Source: JAJDFU01 sp964641965
GTDB lineage: Bacteria; Bacteroidota; Bacteroidia; Chitinophagales; Saprospiraceae
NCBI GenBank assembly: GCA_964641965.1
Contig: CAZXLD010000025.1
Coordinates: 1-64,000, forward strand
Length of the DNA stretch: 64,000 nucleotides
Direction of reading: 5' to 3'
This document shows, piece after piece, positions 37,376-47,217 of the stretch. Each line of letters opens with the position of its first letter. The first letter of the stretch is position 1. The translations under genes were made by a program, and so were the position numbers. The notes under the pieces were generated by a model. It saw only the letters and a list, made by a program, of their open reading frames with translations, was not told the origin of the DNA and did not search any database.

Positions 37376-40372
37376 TTAAAGCGAGAATGATACACCCAGC
37401 GAATAGCTTCTACCAAGACGATAGGTTTCAAAGTTAAATTCTTCCACATCTTCAGGGCGTTGTTTATACACCTGTTTGTATTCAGGATCCAACAAATTTC
37501 TGGCCCTGAACTGCACTGCAAAATGCCTGCCTATATTTTTCCGGATGGAAAAGTTGAGCAATCCCCTAGATTGCTCATATACATTGAAGTTACTACCGCC
37601 GACCAAGGAAAGTCGTTGGCCGAAGATGTTGTAACTGATACTGGCTTGCAGGCCTAAACTAAGATTATTCACATAAGCCAGTTCTACATTCAACGTATAA
37701 TCCGGTTGCCCTAACAGTGGTCTGGTTGTTCCTGTTCCAAAACGTTCTGACACGGCTGCCGTTGCGGAATCCAGGTCAACCCTGGATTCAATAAGGGCAA
37801 AATTGGCGCTCAGTTGAACCGGCCGCAAAGACTCGGCTATAAACCCAAAATCCTTGACCACCTCAATTTCTATCCCGTAGGATTGCCCTTCCGGTACGTT
37901 GAAAATAAAAATATCATCCGGATCCGTCTGGCTAAACCGTCCAAATCCCCGTTCAATAGGGTTCTTAAGCAATTTATAAAAACCACTAACGGAGATTACA
38001 TCCCCAGGAGATGGAAACCATTCCAAGCGAACATCGTAGTTGTCTATTAGGGTTCGTTCCAGGTCAGGATTTCCAGTAAGGTTAAAATCACCTACAAAGG
38101 AGAAGTTGGTGTAGGGGGCAAACTCGCGGAAACTTGGTCTGGCTAGCGTTCGGAAATAAGCGGTTCGAAGATTGATGTTCTCTCTTAATTTGAAAATAAG
38201 ATGAGCTGCAGGAAGAATATCTTGTTCATTAAGATTTCCTGTAACGAAGGTGCCATCGGGCCTGGCTCCAGATCTCAGATTGATCTCAGTGGTCTCATAT
38301 CGAATACCTCCAATTAATTTGATAGCTCGTAAAAGCGGAAGCTCAACCATTGCATATCCCGCCCAGATGGTTTGGTCTGCAAAATAGCTATTCAGCGCAT
38401 TGGAAGCCTCAAAATAACTCATCAGAAAATTGTAACGGGTTCGGTTCCCGGTATTCGTAATGGAATTAATTCCAATCCGCTCCGGAGCAAAAGCCTCGCT
38501 TAGGTCACCGGTCTGGGCAAAGTTTGAATCCAACGAGTTGAAGCGACCTTGATCGAGGTCTATATTGTATTGCTTCTCAATGAAATCGCGATCCTTATAC
38601 GTATAAGCCCCTCCTACTTTAACGTTGGCTTTTCGACCTCCCCAAAACCCAAAGGGAATATTCAAGTTCAGTTTTACATCTACATTCTGCTCATCCAAAT
38701 CGCGATAGTAGCGTTGCGGCAAGTTGTTGATCGACGGTTGGATTTCAAATACTCGAATTGAATCTACAATCAAGTTGCCATCTTCATCAAATACAGGGAA
38801 CCCATTTTCATCCAATCTGGGAAATTCTCGCACTATAGAGTTATGCTGAATAATGCGAAAATCCGGCTGTTCGTCTTTTGAAAGGGTATAACTTCCAATC
38901 CAGTCTAATTTTATTCCGGTTTCACCAAACAAGTGATCCCCCCTTAATTGAAAGGCATCCAACGAACGTTGGACAAAAGACTGCGTCCGATCTCGAAGGG
39001 AGTCTGTACTGGGTCCCAGGTCAAATGCATCAATACCAGATTGAAAGCGAGTATTATTAATACCACTTTGGTTACGCATGTAGGTGAAACTGAGCTTATT
39101 TCTATCATTGGGTTTAAAAGAAAGCCCGGCAATAGCTCCCCATAACACCTCTTCTTCCGTTACCTCCCCTAGAATATTTCGTATTTCTCGCACATTATTA
39201 CTATCGGGCAAATCGAAGCGGCCGATACTTAGGTCTTCTTGATAATTAAAGGACTTGCGATAAGACAGTCCAATCAGAAAGCCAAGCGGCCTACCTCCCA
39301 GGTCGTATTGATTACCAAAGGATAACTGATAATTTTGTCCGATCCCGGAGCGCTTTCGACGGACAGTGTAATACTCGGGAAACGAAGCCGCTACATCATC
39401 AGCAAGAAAAGCCTCTGCACTATCTGTGGTCGACCTTCCAACCATCGGAATTTGAAAAATGGTATCGCCATTCAGCTCAAATCCACTCTCGATCTGTCGC
39501 ACCAGATCTGGGATTTGACGATTTCCATCATCAAACCCCAGATTATCTAGGCTACCTGTACCATAGGTTAAAAAATCGTCCCTCAAATTGGCCGTAGGGT
39601 TGTAACTAAAGGAAGCAGAAGCCGTTAATTGTAATTCCTCGGGATGGCTCCGGGTCCTGATATCTACTAATCCACCTGTGAAACTTCCTGGAAGATCAGG
39701 TGTGAAGTTTTTGTAGACAACAATATTGTCAATCAGATTGGAAGGAAAAATATCGAGCTGTGGGGTATTGCGCTCTGGGTCCAAGGCGGGAATTTCCCCA
39801 CCGCTTAACAAGGTTTTACTGTATCGGTCACCTAATCCCCGGACTGTCACGTATTTTCCACCTTCTACGGAAACCCCGGTAACCCGCGTCAGGGCGCTGG
39901 CCAGGTTGTTATCTCCCACCCTCCGTATAAGATCAATGGATATACCATCAATGGCATTGACGGAATTCTGTTTGATTAGATTTAGGGCCAAGTCGGTAGT
40001 CCGTAGGGCCTGCGATTTTACTACCACCTCGCCAAGAAAAGTCCCTTCTACGTAAAGGATAGATTCATTGAAGACCGTTCCGCCAGGTTCGGCCTGAATA
40101 ACTATTGTATCTGAGGCATAGGATACATAAGAAACGATCAAGTTGTACGCACCGGGCTCAGTCTGGAGAGTATAGGCACCATCCAAATCGGTAGTTGTAC
40201 CCGTTATCATTTCGCCATTCTGCTCCAACAGGACAGATGCAGCGATCAATGGTTCACCTGTTTCAGCTTCCGACACCTTTCCGCGAATAGTGGCATTTTG
40301 GGCTGAAAGAACAACTGAGAGCAGGGCTCCCGCTACCGCGAGAGGGAGCATCCGAAGATAGAATCGGCTCAT
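37376..40372 (-). CDS. TonB-dependent outer-membrane receptor with carboxypeptidase-regulatory domain
   Basis: Starting at ATG 40372 gives 998 residues with a signal peptide (MSRFYLRMLPLAVAGALL, cleavage near SAQN); a frame back to 40522 would bury it. Residues about 25-110 are a carboxypeptidase-regulatory-like domain (IRGKVSEAETGEPLIAASV). The plug follows (ALTRVTGVSVEGGKYVTVRG, then GDRYSKTLLSGGEIP), and the barrel ends RSYSLGVSFSL with an aromatic-rich final strand. It imports an unknown ligand using TonB energy. It heads a minus-strand locus with surface proteins that include a nucleotidase, so a phosphate-bearing organic substrate is plausible but unproven. Confidence 0.92.
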   Translation of the reverse strand: MSRFYLRMLPLAVAGALLSVVLSAQNATIRGKVSEAETGEPLIAASVLLEQNGEMITGTTTDLDGAYTLQTEPGAYNLIVSYVSYASDTIVIQAEPGGTVFNESILYVEGTFLGEVVVKSQALRTTDLALNLIKQNSVNAIDGISIDLIRRVGDNNLASALTRVTGVSVEGGKYVTVRGLGDRYSKTLLSGGEIPALDPERNTPQLDIFPSNLIDNIVVYKNFTPDLPGSFTGGLVDIRTRSHPEELQLTASASFSYNPTANLRDDFLTYGTGSLDNLGFDDGNRQIPDLVRQIESGFELNGDTIFQIPMVGRSTTDSAEAFLADDVAASFPEYYTVRRKRSGIGQNYQLSFGNQYDLGGRPLGFLIGLSYRKSFNYQEDLSIGRFDLPDSNNVREIRNILGEVTEEEVLWGAIAGLSFKPNDRNKLSFTYMRNQSGINNTRFQSGIDAFDLGPSTDSLRDRTQSFVQRSLDAFQLRGDHLFGETGIKLDWIGSYTLSKDEQPDFRIIQHNSIVREFPRLDENGFPVFDEDGNLIVDSIRVFEIQPSINNLPQRYYRDLDEQNVDVKLNLNIPFGFWGGRKANVKVGGAYTYKDRDFIEKQYNIDLDQGRFNSLDSNFAQTGDLSEAFAPERIGINSITNTGNRTRYNFLMSYFEASNALNSYFADQTIWAGYAMVELPLLRAIKLIGGIRYETTEINLRSGARPDGTFVTGNLNEQDILPAAHLIFKLRENINLRTAYFRTLARPSFREFAPYTNFSFVGDFNLTGNPDLERTLIDNYDVRLEWFPSPGDVISVSGFYKLLKNPIERGFGRFSQTDPDDIFIFNVPEGQSYGIEIEVVKDFGFIAESLRPVQLSANFALIESRVDLDSATAAVSERFGTGTTRPLLGQPDYTLNVELAYVNNLSLGLQASISYNIFGQRLSLVGGSNFNVYEQSRGLLNFSIRKNIGRHFAVQFRARNLLDPEYKQVYKQRPEDVEEFNFETYRLGRSYSLGVSFSL

Positions 40373-40594
40373 TTGGGAATATGTAATAGCTTCTAAATTA
40401 AAAGTACACCTTGAAGGCGACCCCGAAAGCCTTAGGAGACAATTTTTTGGGAGGCATCCAATTATTAGGATTGGATTTACATAAAGGTAATATACACTTA
40501 AAGCAGCCGAGGCAGTTTTCATCTTCTCGGCTGGCAGTAACTGCAGCCCGTCTATTGCTGTAAACCTACTTCATTAGCCAACCAAAACCGATCC

Positions 40595-41344
40595 TCATTT
40601 TTCCGGTGCCGCTAATATACGTACCGTTTCCTTGGTAGCAGCAACCGATCCTAAAGGAAGTGCGATTATAAAACCCAGGCCAGTGAAAAGTAATCCCATG
40701 AATACGATTCCGTTTCCGAGAGCGAGACCTCGGTGGGCTTTGACAAAACGGACCGTCTGCCGGACACCAAAGTGCCTCTCCATGGTGTAATCCATATTGC
40801 CAAAGCCTGCATAATAAGACTGGACCAAAAAGATCAAAATGGGGGTGAACGGACTAAATACAGGGATGAGGCCCAACAAGAACAGGAAAATTGTTAGCCC
40901 CAGCTCACGGACCAAATTTCGAGAAGCGATACGGATCCCACGGACCAAATCAGAAAAGAATTGTTTAGCAGAAAATTTGACCGGTACCGATTCCCCTCGC
41001 AATTCTCGCTCGATCTTCTCACTTAGCGGACTCATAAAAGGGGAAGCCAGCGCCATAATAATTTGCTTGTAGGCTATCAACCCAAAGGCTAACACCCCAA
41101 TAACCCCTATTATTCTGGCAGCGCCTTCTATCCAAGGCTTACCCGATTCCCAAGGGTACCACCCGGCAATCCAGGTACCAAAATCATCTCCCAACCCCCA
41201 AACCAAAGCAATTACCCCAATAGCCAATACCAGACTGATAGCAATCGGTACAAACAAGTATCGCCATAGCCTAAGGCGGGTTATAAGCTCAAATGAACTC
41301 CCATAAGCCAGTATACCATTAGTGAACTCCCTCAACATGATCAA
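40595..41344 (-). CDS. EI24 domain membrane protein
   Basis: A 249-residue integral membrane protein with four to five hydrophobic helices (about 28-52, 75-100, 143-175, 205-235). It has the N-terminal FTNGILAYGSSFELITRLRLWRY pattern and the central PFMSPLSEKIE motif seen in EI24/CysZ-like proteins (PF07264). CysZ members are sulfate permeases, but most Bacteroidota relatives are uncharacterised, so transport is only a possibility. It is a single gene between the TonB receptor and glutaminase. Confidence 0.8.
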   Translation of the reverse strand: MIMLREFTNGILAYGSSFELITRLRLWRYLFVPIAISLVLAIGVIALVWGLGDDFGTWIAGWYPWESGKPWIEGAARIIGVIGVLAFGLIAYKQIIMALASPFMSPLSEKIERELRGESVPVKFSAKQFFSDLVRGIRIASRNLVRELGLTIFLFLLGLIPVFSPFTPILIFLVQSYYAGFGNMDYTMERHFGVRQTVRFVKAHRGLALGNGIVFMGLLFTGLGFIIALPLGSVAATKETVRILAAPEK

Positions 41345-41428
41345 ACCTGATTTGAAAAGGGAATAAAAGACAGATTCCGGATTTTAGGAAATGATTTCTA
41401 TCAGTTTGGAAGGAAGATCGATTAAACC

Positions 41429-43021
41429 CTAACTAGAATCCCGGGCGGCCTTTGGTTTAGCAATTTCTTGAGTGATCAGATCCATAATCTCCTTATGCCC
41501 TCCTTTCTCGGCATCATCGATTGGAGTACCTCCCCAACGGTCTGTTGGCTGGAGATCTACTTCGAGTTCGATAAGGAATTTGATTACTTCAACCTGGCCT
41601 TCAGCTGCTGCGAGATGTAGAGGGGTCCGACCATCGTAATCAGCGAGATTTAGATCCAACCCTTCCGAATACAATCGACACAATTCTTCAATATCGCCAT
41701 TACTAGCCGCATAAATGGCATTCACCATTCTGGATACCTGGGTTTCTTTTGCCATTGCCCTTGGATTGATCTTGTTCGAATTTCCAACGAGCGAATCATA
41801 GTGATGGAAACTAAACTTTTCCACTAGCCGCTCGCAGAATTCTACCCCCCGCACACTATTTCCGTGTTGGTCTAATCGGGGAGACCAAATACAGATACCC
41901 ATCACATTGGGTATAACCAGCAATAAGACTCCTGAAACACCACTTTTTGCCGGCAAACCGATTCGGAAAGCAAATTCTCCTGAAAAATCGTACATCCCAC
42001 AGCTTAGCATGAGCGATAAGCAATTCTGAACCGTATGGGGTTGAAAGATTACGTCTCCAGTCAGTGGGTTCGTTCCGGTATTAGCCAGGGTTGCAGTTGC
42101 TATGGCCAAATCTGCCGCACTGGACTCGATCGAACAGCATTGAAAATAAAATTCAAGGGTCTGTGTCAACTCGGTCTTGGGGGGAAAGGCATCGTTTTCT
42201 CGCATAAAATACGCAAGCGCAAAATTGCGATCTGCAGTAGCTCGTTCGGAAAGGTATACCGCATTGTTAAAATGCAATGGCCTGTTTCCACAAAGTTGAC
42301 TCCAGGTTTTGCTAACCTTATCAAATCGATCAGCCATGTCTTTTTCTCGTTCAATTAGGGAGCAACACATAATAGCTCCGGCATTAATCAACGGATTGTG
42401 CGGCAACCCTTTATGGTTTAGAGTCAGCTCGTTAAAAGACTGCCCACTGGGCTCCCGGCCCACATGCTCGTGTACTTTTTCTTCCCCCAATTCTTCTAAA
42501 GCCAGACAATAATTGACCGGCTTGGAAGAGGACTGTAAACAAAACACACTTTCAGCATCGCCAAGTGAAAAACGTTGACCATCAATCGTACAAATAGAAA
42601 CAGCAAACTGGTCCGGATTTACCCGGGCTAATTGGGGAATATAATCAGCTACCTTTCCACCTTCGTTAGCTTGTACCGATTCAAAAACCTGACTGATTTG
42701 GTCACAAAAAACTTCAAAATCAGGAATGATCAGTTTGCGCCCCAACGCTTTTTTCACCACAGCAGAATGTTGAATAATTGCATCAAAATCCTGGTTGCTG
42801 ATCTCATTTCTTTTGGTAGAAGCCTCCAGATCCAGATTCAGCTTGGTTAAGCGTGGATCATCTTTCAAGATTCCGGTTTTTCCCAGTTGTTCCCAAAAAA
42901 GATCCACCTTGACCTTATCTTTTTGCTCGGTTGCAATAAGCTTAAACAGTGCGGCAGCCTCTTTCTTATCGACTTGATTGGTGGTCAACATACATGCATA
43001 TTTAGGGTGAAGGACTATCAA
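41429..43021 (-). CDS. glsA: Glutaminase with EF-hand-like N-terminus and ankyrin repeats
   Basis: A 530-residue enzyme that hydrolyses glutamine to glutamate and ammonia. Three parts are visible. Residues about 10-115 form a helical N-terminal domain (GKTGILKDDPRLTKL), equivalent to the EF-hand-like bundle of animal GLS. Residues 120-420 form the glutaminase core, with GGKVADYIPQLARVNPD, the Ser-x-x-Lys dyad in FCLQSSSKPVNY, EPSGQSFNELTLN, NPLINAGAI and LPAKSGVSG. Residues 435-520 form ankyrin repeats (DGRTPLHLAAAEGQVEVIKFL). An alternative start at 42991 would remove 10 residues. Typical bacterial GlsA proteins are only about 310 residues; the whole layout here matches animal GLS/GLS2. Confidence 0.95.
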   Translation of the reverse strand: MIVLHPKYACMLTTNQVDKKEAAALFKLIATEQKDKVKVDLFWEQLGKTGILKDDPRLTKLNLDLEASTKRNEISNQDFDAIIQHSAVVKKALGRKLIIPDFEVFCDQISQVFESVQANEGGKVADYIPQLARVNPDQFAVSICTIDGQRFSLGDAESVFCLQSSSKPVNYCLALEELGEEKVHEHVGREPSGQSFNELTLNHKGLPHNPLINAGAIMCCSLIEREKDMADRFDKVSKTWSQLCGNRPLHFNNAVYLSERATADRNFALAYFMRENDAFPPKTELTQTLEFYFQCCSIESSAADLAIATATLANTGTNPLTGDVIFQPHTVQNCLSLMLSCGMYDFSGEFAFRIGLPAKSGVSGVLLLVIPNVMGICIWSPRLDQHGNSVRGVEFCERLVEKFSFHHYDSLVGNSNKINPRAMAKETQVSRMVNAIYAASNGDIEELCRLYSEGLDLNLADYDGRTPLHLAAAEGQVEVIKFLIELEVDLQPTDRWGGTPIDDAEKGGHKEIMDLITQEIAKPKAARDSS

Positions 43022-43507
43022 ACATTCCAGCCCAGCTTTTAAATACGAAGTTAAAAGTGCGTTAGTGGATGATGATGGATCTTAACAACTCATACCCGGA
43101 ATTTTATCCGGTATACCAGCGGCAAGTTAAACGATAAACCTTTTATGACGCTAAAAACAGGACGAATCTTCCTCATCTGAATAGATGAATAGCTTGTAAA
43201 AATAATGTTAGGGTAAGCTGCTAAAGCTAAAATAAGTTGTGGTGCAACTGAAGTAGGACAAAAGGAAATATGGAACGCATGAAAGGTTTCAACACAGCCT
43301 CAATGTTTTCTGCTGGCCGACCCTATTCCTTAACGCCTATGCAAGTGCGAAACAGGTAGGCATCGTTTATGATGCTCCCAGTATTATACCATGTTGAGCT
43401 TAAACTGGTATAGCCAGCAAATTTTCGTCTGAAATACACCCTACCCCAAAAAAAGAAGCCCCGGCCATCCACTGACCGAGGCATATATTTTAGTTACCTA
43501 ACTGGGA
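43022..43507 (-). other. Intergenic region upstream of glutaminase
   Basis: About 486 bp between sdhB and the glutaminase gene. Apart from the sdhB terminator at 43458-43482 and a short ACCGGATAAAATTCCGGGT palindrome near 43093-43111, I see no gene or RNA. It should hold the glutaminase promoter. Confidence 0.5.
43458..43482 (-). terminator. Intrinsic terminator after sdhB
   Basis: On the minus strand GCCTCGGTCA pairs with TGGCCGGGGC (two G:U pairs) around GTGGA and is followed by TTCTTTTTTTT. It lies about 25 bp past the sdhB stop and ends the sdhCAB operon. Confidence 0.88.
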
Positions 43508-44272
43508 TTAACTAACTGTAGACTCTGAGCCTAATACAGAACCCAGGTATTGGCGATTAAGACGCGCTATGTTTTCAACAGAGATACCTTTCGGACATTC
43601 CGCTTCACAAGCTGTGATGTTAGAACAATTTCCGAATCCTTCTTTATCCATCTGTGCAACCATCGCCTGGGCTCTTCGCTGTGTTTCAGGCTTACCTTGT
43701 GGCAACAGCGCAAGGTGTGAAACTTTGGCTGAAGTAAACAACATAGCTGAAGCATTGGGGCAGGCTGCTACACAAGCGCCACATCCAATACAAGATGCTG
43801 CATCCATCGCCTCGTCTGCATGTTCTTTCTCAACGGGAATGGAATTGGCATCGCGAGCTTGTCCAGTATTGACCGACACATAACCTCCAGCCTGAATAAT
43901 GCGATCAAAAGAAGAACGGTCTACCACCAGATCACGCATCACAGGAAAAGCCTTGGCGCGGAAGGGCTCAATGGTAATAGTCTGACCGTCATTGAATTGG
44001 CGCATATGTAACTGGCAAACTGTAGTTCCTTTCAAAGAACCGTGCGGATGACCATTTACAACCATACTGCACGTTCCACAGATACCTTCCCTACAGTCGT
44101 GCTCGAATGCTACCGGTGCTTTCTTATCTGCTACCAGGCGTTCATTCAATACATCCAGCATTTCCAGAAAGGACATATGCTCATTTACCTCTTCGTCTGA
44201 CATCTGATAGGTGACAAACTGCCCTTTGCTATACGCACCACCTTCACGCCATATCTTGAGTGTTAATTTCAT
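43508..44272 (-). CDS. sdhB: Succinate dehydrogenase/fumarate reductase iron-sulfur subunit
   Basis: A 254-residue subunit that passes electrons between the flavoprotein and the membrane quinone site. Cluster motifs are all present: the [2Fe-2S] set in CREGICGTCSMVVNG with a later TTVCQLHM, then CIGCGACVAACPNAS and CSNITACEAECPKG for the [4Fe-4S] and [3Fe-4S] centres. It is the last gene of sdhC-sdhA-sdhB, 32 bp after sdhA, and is followed by a terminator. The layout is the Bacteroidota-type complex II with one cytochrome b subunit. Confidence 0.96.
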   Translation of the reverse strand: MKLTLKIWREGGAYSKGQFVTYQMSDEEVNEHMSFLEMLDVLNERLVADKKAPVAFEHDCREGICGTCSMVVNGHPHGSLKGTTVCQLHMRQFNDGQTITIEPFRAKAFPVMRDLVVDRSSFDRIIQAGGYVSVNTGQARDANSIPVEKEHADEAMDAASCIGCGACVAACPNASAMLFTSAKVSHLALLPQGKPETQRRAQAMVAQMDKEGFGNCSNITACEAECPKGISVENIARLNRQYLGSVLGSESTVS

Positions 44273-44304
44273 TTCGTTTGTATTTAAATGGTTTTATGGG
44301 TTCA

Positions 44305-46305
44305 CTACTTGTAAGAGCGAGTTTTCAATTCCACGTTTTCGAATACCAACTCTTCTTTGTGCAAGACTGGCTCCTCTTCCCAACCTTTGTACTCCCAAGC
44401 CGATACATAAGTGAAATCTTCATCATTTCGAACAGCTTCACCTTCCTCTGTCTGGAACTCCTCCCTGAAATGGCCTCCACAACTCTCCTCTCGCTGCAAG
44501 GCATCTACAATCATCACTTCACCAAGTTCCAGAAAATCAGCTACCCGATACGCTTTTTCAAGCTCAGGATTGTATTCTTCATTGGTGCCAGCCACGTAGA
44601 GATCACCCCAAAATTCTTCTCGCAATTCCCGAATCATCATTCGGGCACTCTTAAGCCCTTCTCCATTTCGCGACATGCCGCAATAATCCCACATGATCCG
44701 ACCCAATCGACGGTGCATACTCTCCGGGGATTTGCTCCCATCAATGCTGATTAACTTATTAATGTGATCGTGTACATTTTGTTCAGCCTCTTCGAACTCA
44801 TTTTGATTTGGATCAATGCTTCCTGTACGTATTTCTCCGCTCAGGAATTGACCGATAGTGTATGGCAGTACGAAATAACCATCGGCCAGGCCTTGCATCA
44901 GAGCCGAAGCCCCAAGGCGGTTCGCGCCATGGTCACTGAAGTTACATTCACCGGTAGCAAACAAACCTGGGATATTCGTCTCCAGATTGTAATCCACCCA
45001 GAGTCCCCCCATGGTGTAATGCACGGCTGGATAGATCATCATAGGAGTTTTATATGGATTATCCCCTTTGATCTTTTCATACATCTCAAACAGGTTGCCA
45101 TATTTGGCTTCTACAACTTTCTCGCCCAACTCCCGAACCACGGTATCGTTATTTTCATCCAGGCCACGGGAATGGGCCTCTGATTTTCCGTAGCGCATAA
45201 TGGCATCATCGAAATCCAGATACACCGCCAGACCAGCCTGATTGACTCCGCGGCCTTCATCACACACTTGTTTGGCTGCTCGAGAGGCAACGTCTCGAGG
45301 AACTAGATTTCCAAATGCTGGATAGCGCCGCTCCAGATAATAATCCCGGTTTTCTTCAGGAATATCGGTTGGCTTCAGTCGACCTTCCCGGATCGCTTTT
45401 ACATCCTCAATACTTTTAGGCACCCAAACCCGGCCATCATTACGTAGCGACTCAGACATCAAGGTCAGTTTACTTTGGTAGTCGCCAGAAACCGGGATAC
45501 AGGTTGGGTGAATTTGGGTAAAACAAGGATTTGCCATCAATGCACCTCGCCTGACAGCCCGCCAGGCGGCAGTACTGTTGCAGTTCATGGCATTGGTACT
45601 CAGGTAAAACACATTACCATAGCCGCCGGTAGCCAAAACAACAGCATGGGCGGCATGCCGCTCGATCTTACCGTTCAACAGATTTCGAGTAATAATTCCC
45701 CTCGCTTTTCCGTCGATCACGACCAGATCTAGCATCTCGTGCCGGTTATACATTTCTACATTTCCAAGAGCTACCTGCCGACTTAAACTCTGGTAGGCGC
45801 CCAACAGTAACTGTTGACCGGTTTGACCTTTGGCGTAGAACGTACGACTGACCTGAACCCCACCAAAAGAACGATTGGCCAAAAGGCCACCATATTCACG
45901 AGCGAAAGGCACCCCTTGCGCAACAGCCTGATCAATAATATTGACACTTACTTCGGCCAGGCGGTGCACATTGGCTTCACGGGAACGGTAATCACCTCCC
46001 TTAATCGTATCATAGAACAAACGGTATACGCTATCACCGTCATTTTGGTAATTTTTTGCAGCGTTAATCCCACCTTGGGCAGCAATGGAGTGCGCCCGCC
46101 TTGGGCTGTCGTGGAAAGTGAAAGCCTTGACATTGTAACCCAACTCCCCCAGGGTCGATGCCGCTGAGGCCCCTGCCAAACCAGTACCCACTACAATAAT
46201 ATCTATTCGACGCTTGTTATTTGGAGCGACCAGATTCATGGTCGACCGGTACTGCGTCCACTTTTCACTCAATGGGCCGGGAGGTATTTTACTATCAAAT
46301 TTCAT
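44305..46305 (-). CDS. sdhA: Succinate dehydrogenase/fumarate reductase flavoprotein subunit
   Basis: A 666-residue catalytic subunit oxidising succinate to fumarate (or the reverse). The FAD-binding fold starts IIVVGTGLAGASAASTLGELG near 35. The covalent-flavin region is RRAHSIAAQGGINAAKNY with its conserved His. Further motifs are the catalytic-site NPCFTQIHPTCIPVSG and HYTMGGLWVDYNLETNIPGL, then GECNFSDHGANRLG. Length and sequence match the larger Bacteroidota/epsilon-type form. It is encoded between sdhC and sdhB, 43 bp after sdhC. Confidence 0.97.
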   Translation of the reverse strand: MKFDSKIPPGPLSEKWTQYRSTMNLVAPNNKRRIDIIVVGTGLAGASAASTLGELGYNVKAFTFHDSPRRAHSIAAQGGINAAKNYQNDGDSVYRLFYDTIKGGDYRSREANVHRLAEVSVNIIDQAVAQGVPFAREYGGLLANRSFGGVQVSRTFYAKGQTGQQLLLGAYQSLSRQVALGNVEMYNRHEMLDLVVIDGKARGIITRNLLNGKIERHAAHAVVLATGGYGNVFYLSTNAMNCNSTAAWRAVRRGALMANPCFTQIHPTCIPVSGDYQSKLTLMSESLRNDGRVWVPKSIEDVKAIREGRLKPTDIPEENRDYYLERRYPAFGNLVPRDVASRAAKQVCDEGRGVNQAGLAVYLDFDDAIMRYGKSEAHSRGLDENNDTVVRELGEKVVEAKYGNLFEMYEKIKGDNPYKTPMMIYPAVHYTMGGLWVDYNLETNIPGLFATGECNFSDHGANRLGASALMQGLADGYFVLPYTIGQFLSGEIRTGSIDPNQNEFEEAEQNVHDHINKLISIDGSKSPESMHRRLGRIMWDYCGMSRNGEGLKSARMMIRELREEFWGDLYVAGTNEEYNPELEKAYRVADFLELGEVMIVDALQREESCGGHFREEFQTEEGEAVRNDEDFTYVSAWEYKGWEEEPVLHKEELVFENVELKTRSYK

Positions 46306-46348
46306 CGCTTAGATTGCGTTTAAATGGTCACTAAAAGGGAAATACCTT

Positions 46349-47044
46349 TTAAAATGCAATATTTAACATCATTAAAATTGGGATGATCGCAAATGCCAAT
46401 GGAATCAGGATGGAATATGCTTTACCCAAAAAACGAATAATAGGTGTATACTTTTTGTGATTCAGGCCAAGCGTCTGGAAAGCGCTCTGAAATCCGTGCC
46501 AGAGATGAATGGCAACGACAACCATGGCTACCACATAGAAAATAACAAAACCAACCTGGGTATACACAATAGAAACGATGGTATACAAATCATTCACTTC
46601 TTTTCCATCGTACACCACCTTCTCAATTGGCCCCCAGTGCATCTTGGCCCAAAACTGATACATATGTATAACAATGAAAACGAAGATGATGATCCCTAAC
46701 CACGCCATATTTTTACTGGCAAAACTGCTGGTTTTGATGGTTCGGGTTACCTTTACGGCATAGTTGTTATTTCCACGGGCAACTCGATTCTGCTGCCATA
46801 TCAATACCCCCTGCACAGCGTGAAGCAAAATGGAAAGGTACAGTCCATAAGATACAATCGTCACCGGCAAAAAGTGAGTCATGAAATAGGCATACTTATT
46901 AAAGGAAGCTCCTCCATCGTCCATCAACAGCTGGAGGTTACCAACTAGGTGGACTACCAAGAAGAGTATTAAAAATAAACCTGTTAAACTCATGACCAGC
47001 TTTTTCCCCAAGGAGGAAGTGATGAACCGGACAAACCAACTCAT
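46349..47044 (-). CDS. sdhC: Succinate dehydrogenase cytochrome b subunit
   Basis: A 231-residue membrane anchor with five hydrophobic helices (about 15-35, 60-83, 108-128, 155-178, 205-228), the single-polypeptide type B anchor that binds two hemes b and menaquinone. Candidate heme-ligand His residues lie in LVVHLVGNLQ, SILLHAVQGVL, FIVIHMYQFW and AIHLWHGFQSA. The start ATG at 47044 begins MSWFVRFITSSLGKKLVMSLTG, typical of the family. It is the first gene of the sdhCAB operon. Confidence 0.95.
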   Translation of the reverse strand: MSWFVRFITSSLGKKLVMSLTGLFLILFLVVHLVGNLQLLMDDGGASFNKYAYFMTHFLPVTIVSYGLYLSILLHAVQGVLIWQQNRVARGNNNYAVKVTRTIKTSSFASKNMAWLGIIIFVFIVIHMYQFWAKMHWGPIEKVVYDGKEVNDLYTIVSIVYTQVGFVIFYVVAMVVVAIHLWHGFQSAFQTLGLNHKKYTPIIRFLGKAYSILIPLAFAIIPILMMLNIAF

Positions 47045-47217
47045 ATCGTAATGTTTTGTTGCTTAGTATGTATTTTTGTCTTCAGAAAGATTAAAAGTCG
47101 GGAACTTTCGAAGTGCTCAAACGTCTACTAAATATATGTGCATACTCGATCTTTTGATCAAATGTAAATCCAAAACCACCCTATTTAGAATCAGTATAAA
47201 TAGATTGATGAGATAGT

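Noticed and set aside
43022..43457. Hidden RNA or small gene upstream of the glutaminase
   Set aside because: Only a short palindrome near 43093-43111 was found; no cloverleaf or conserved RNA pattern is visible.
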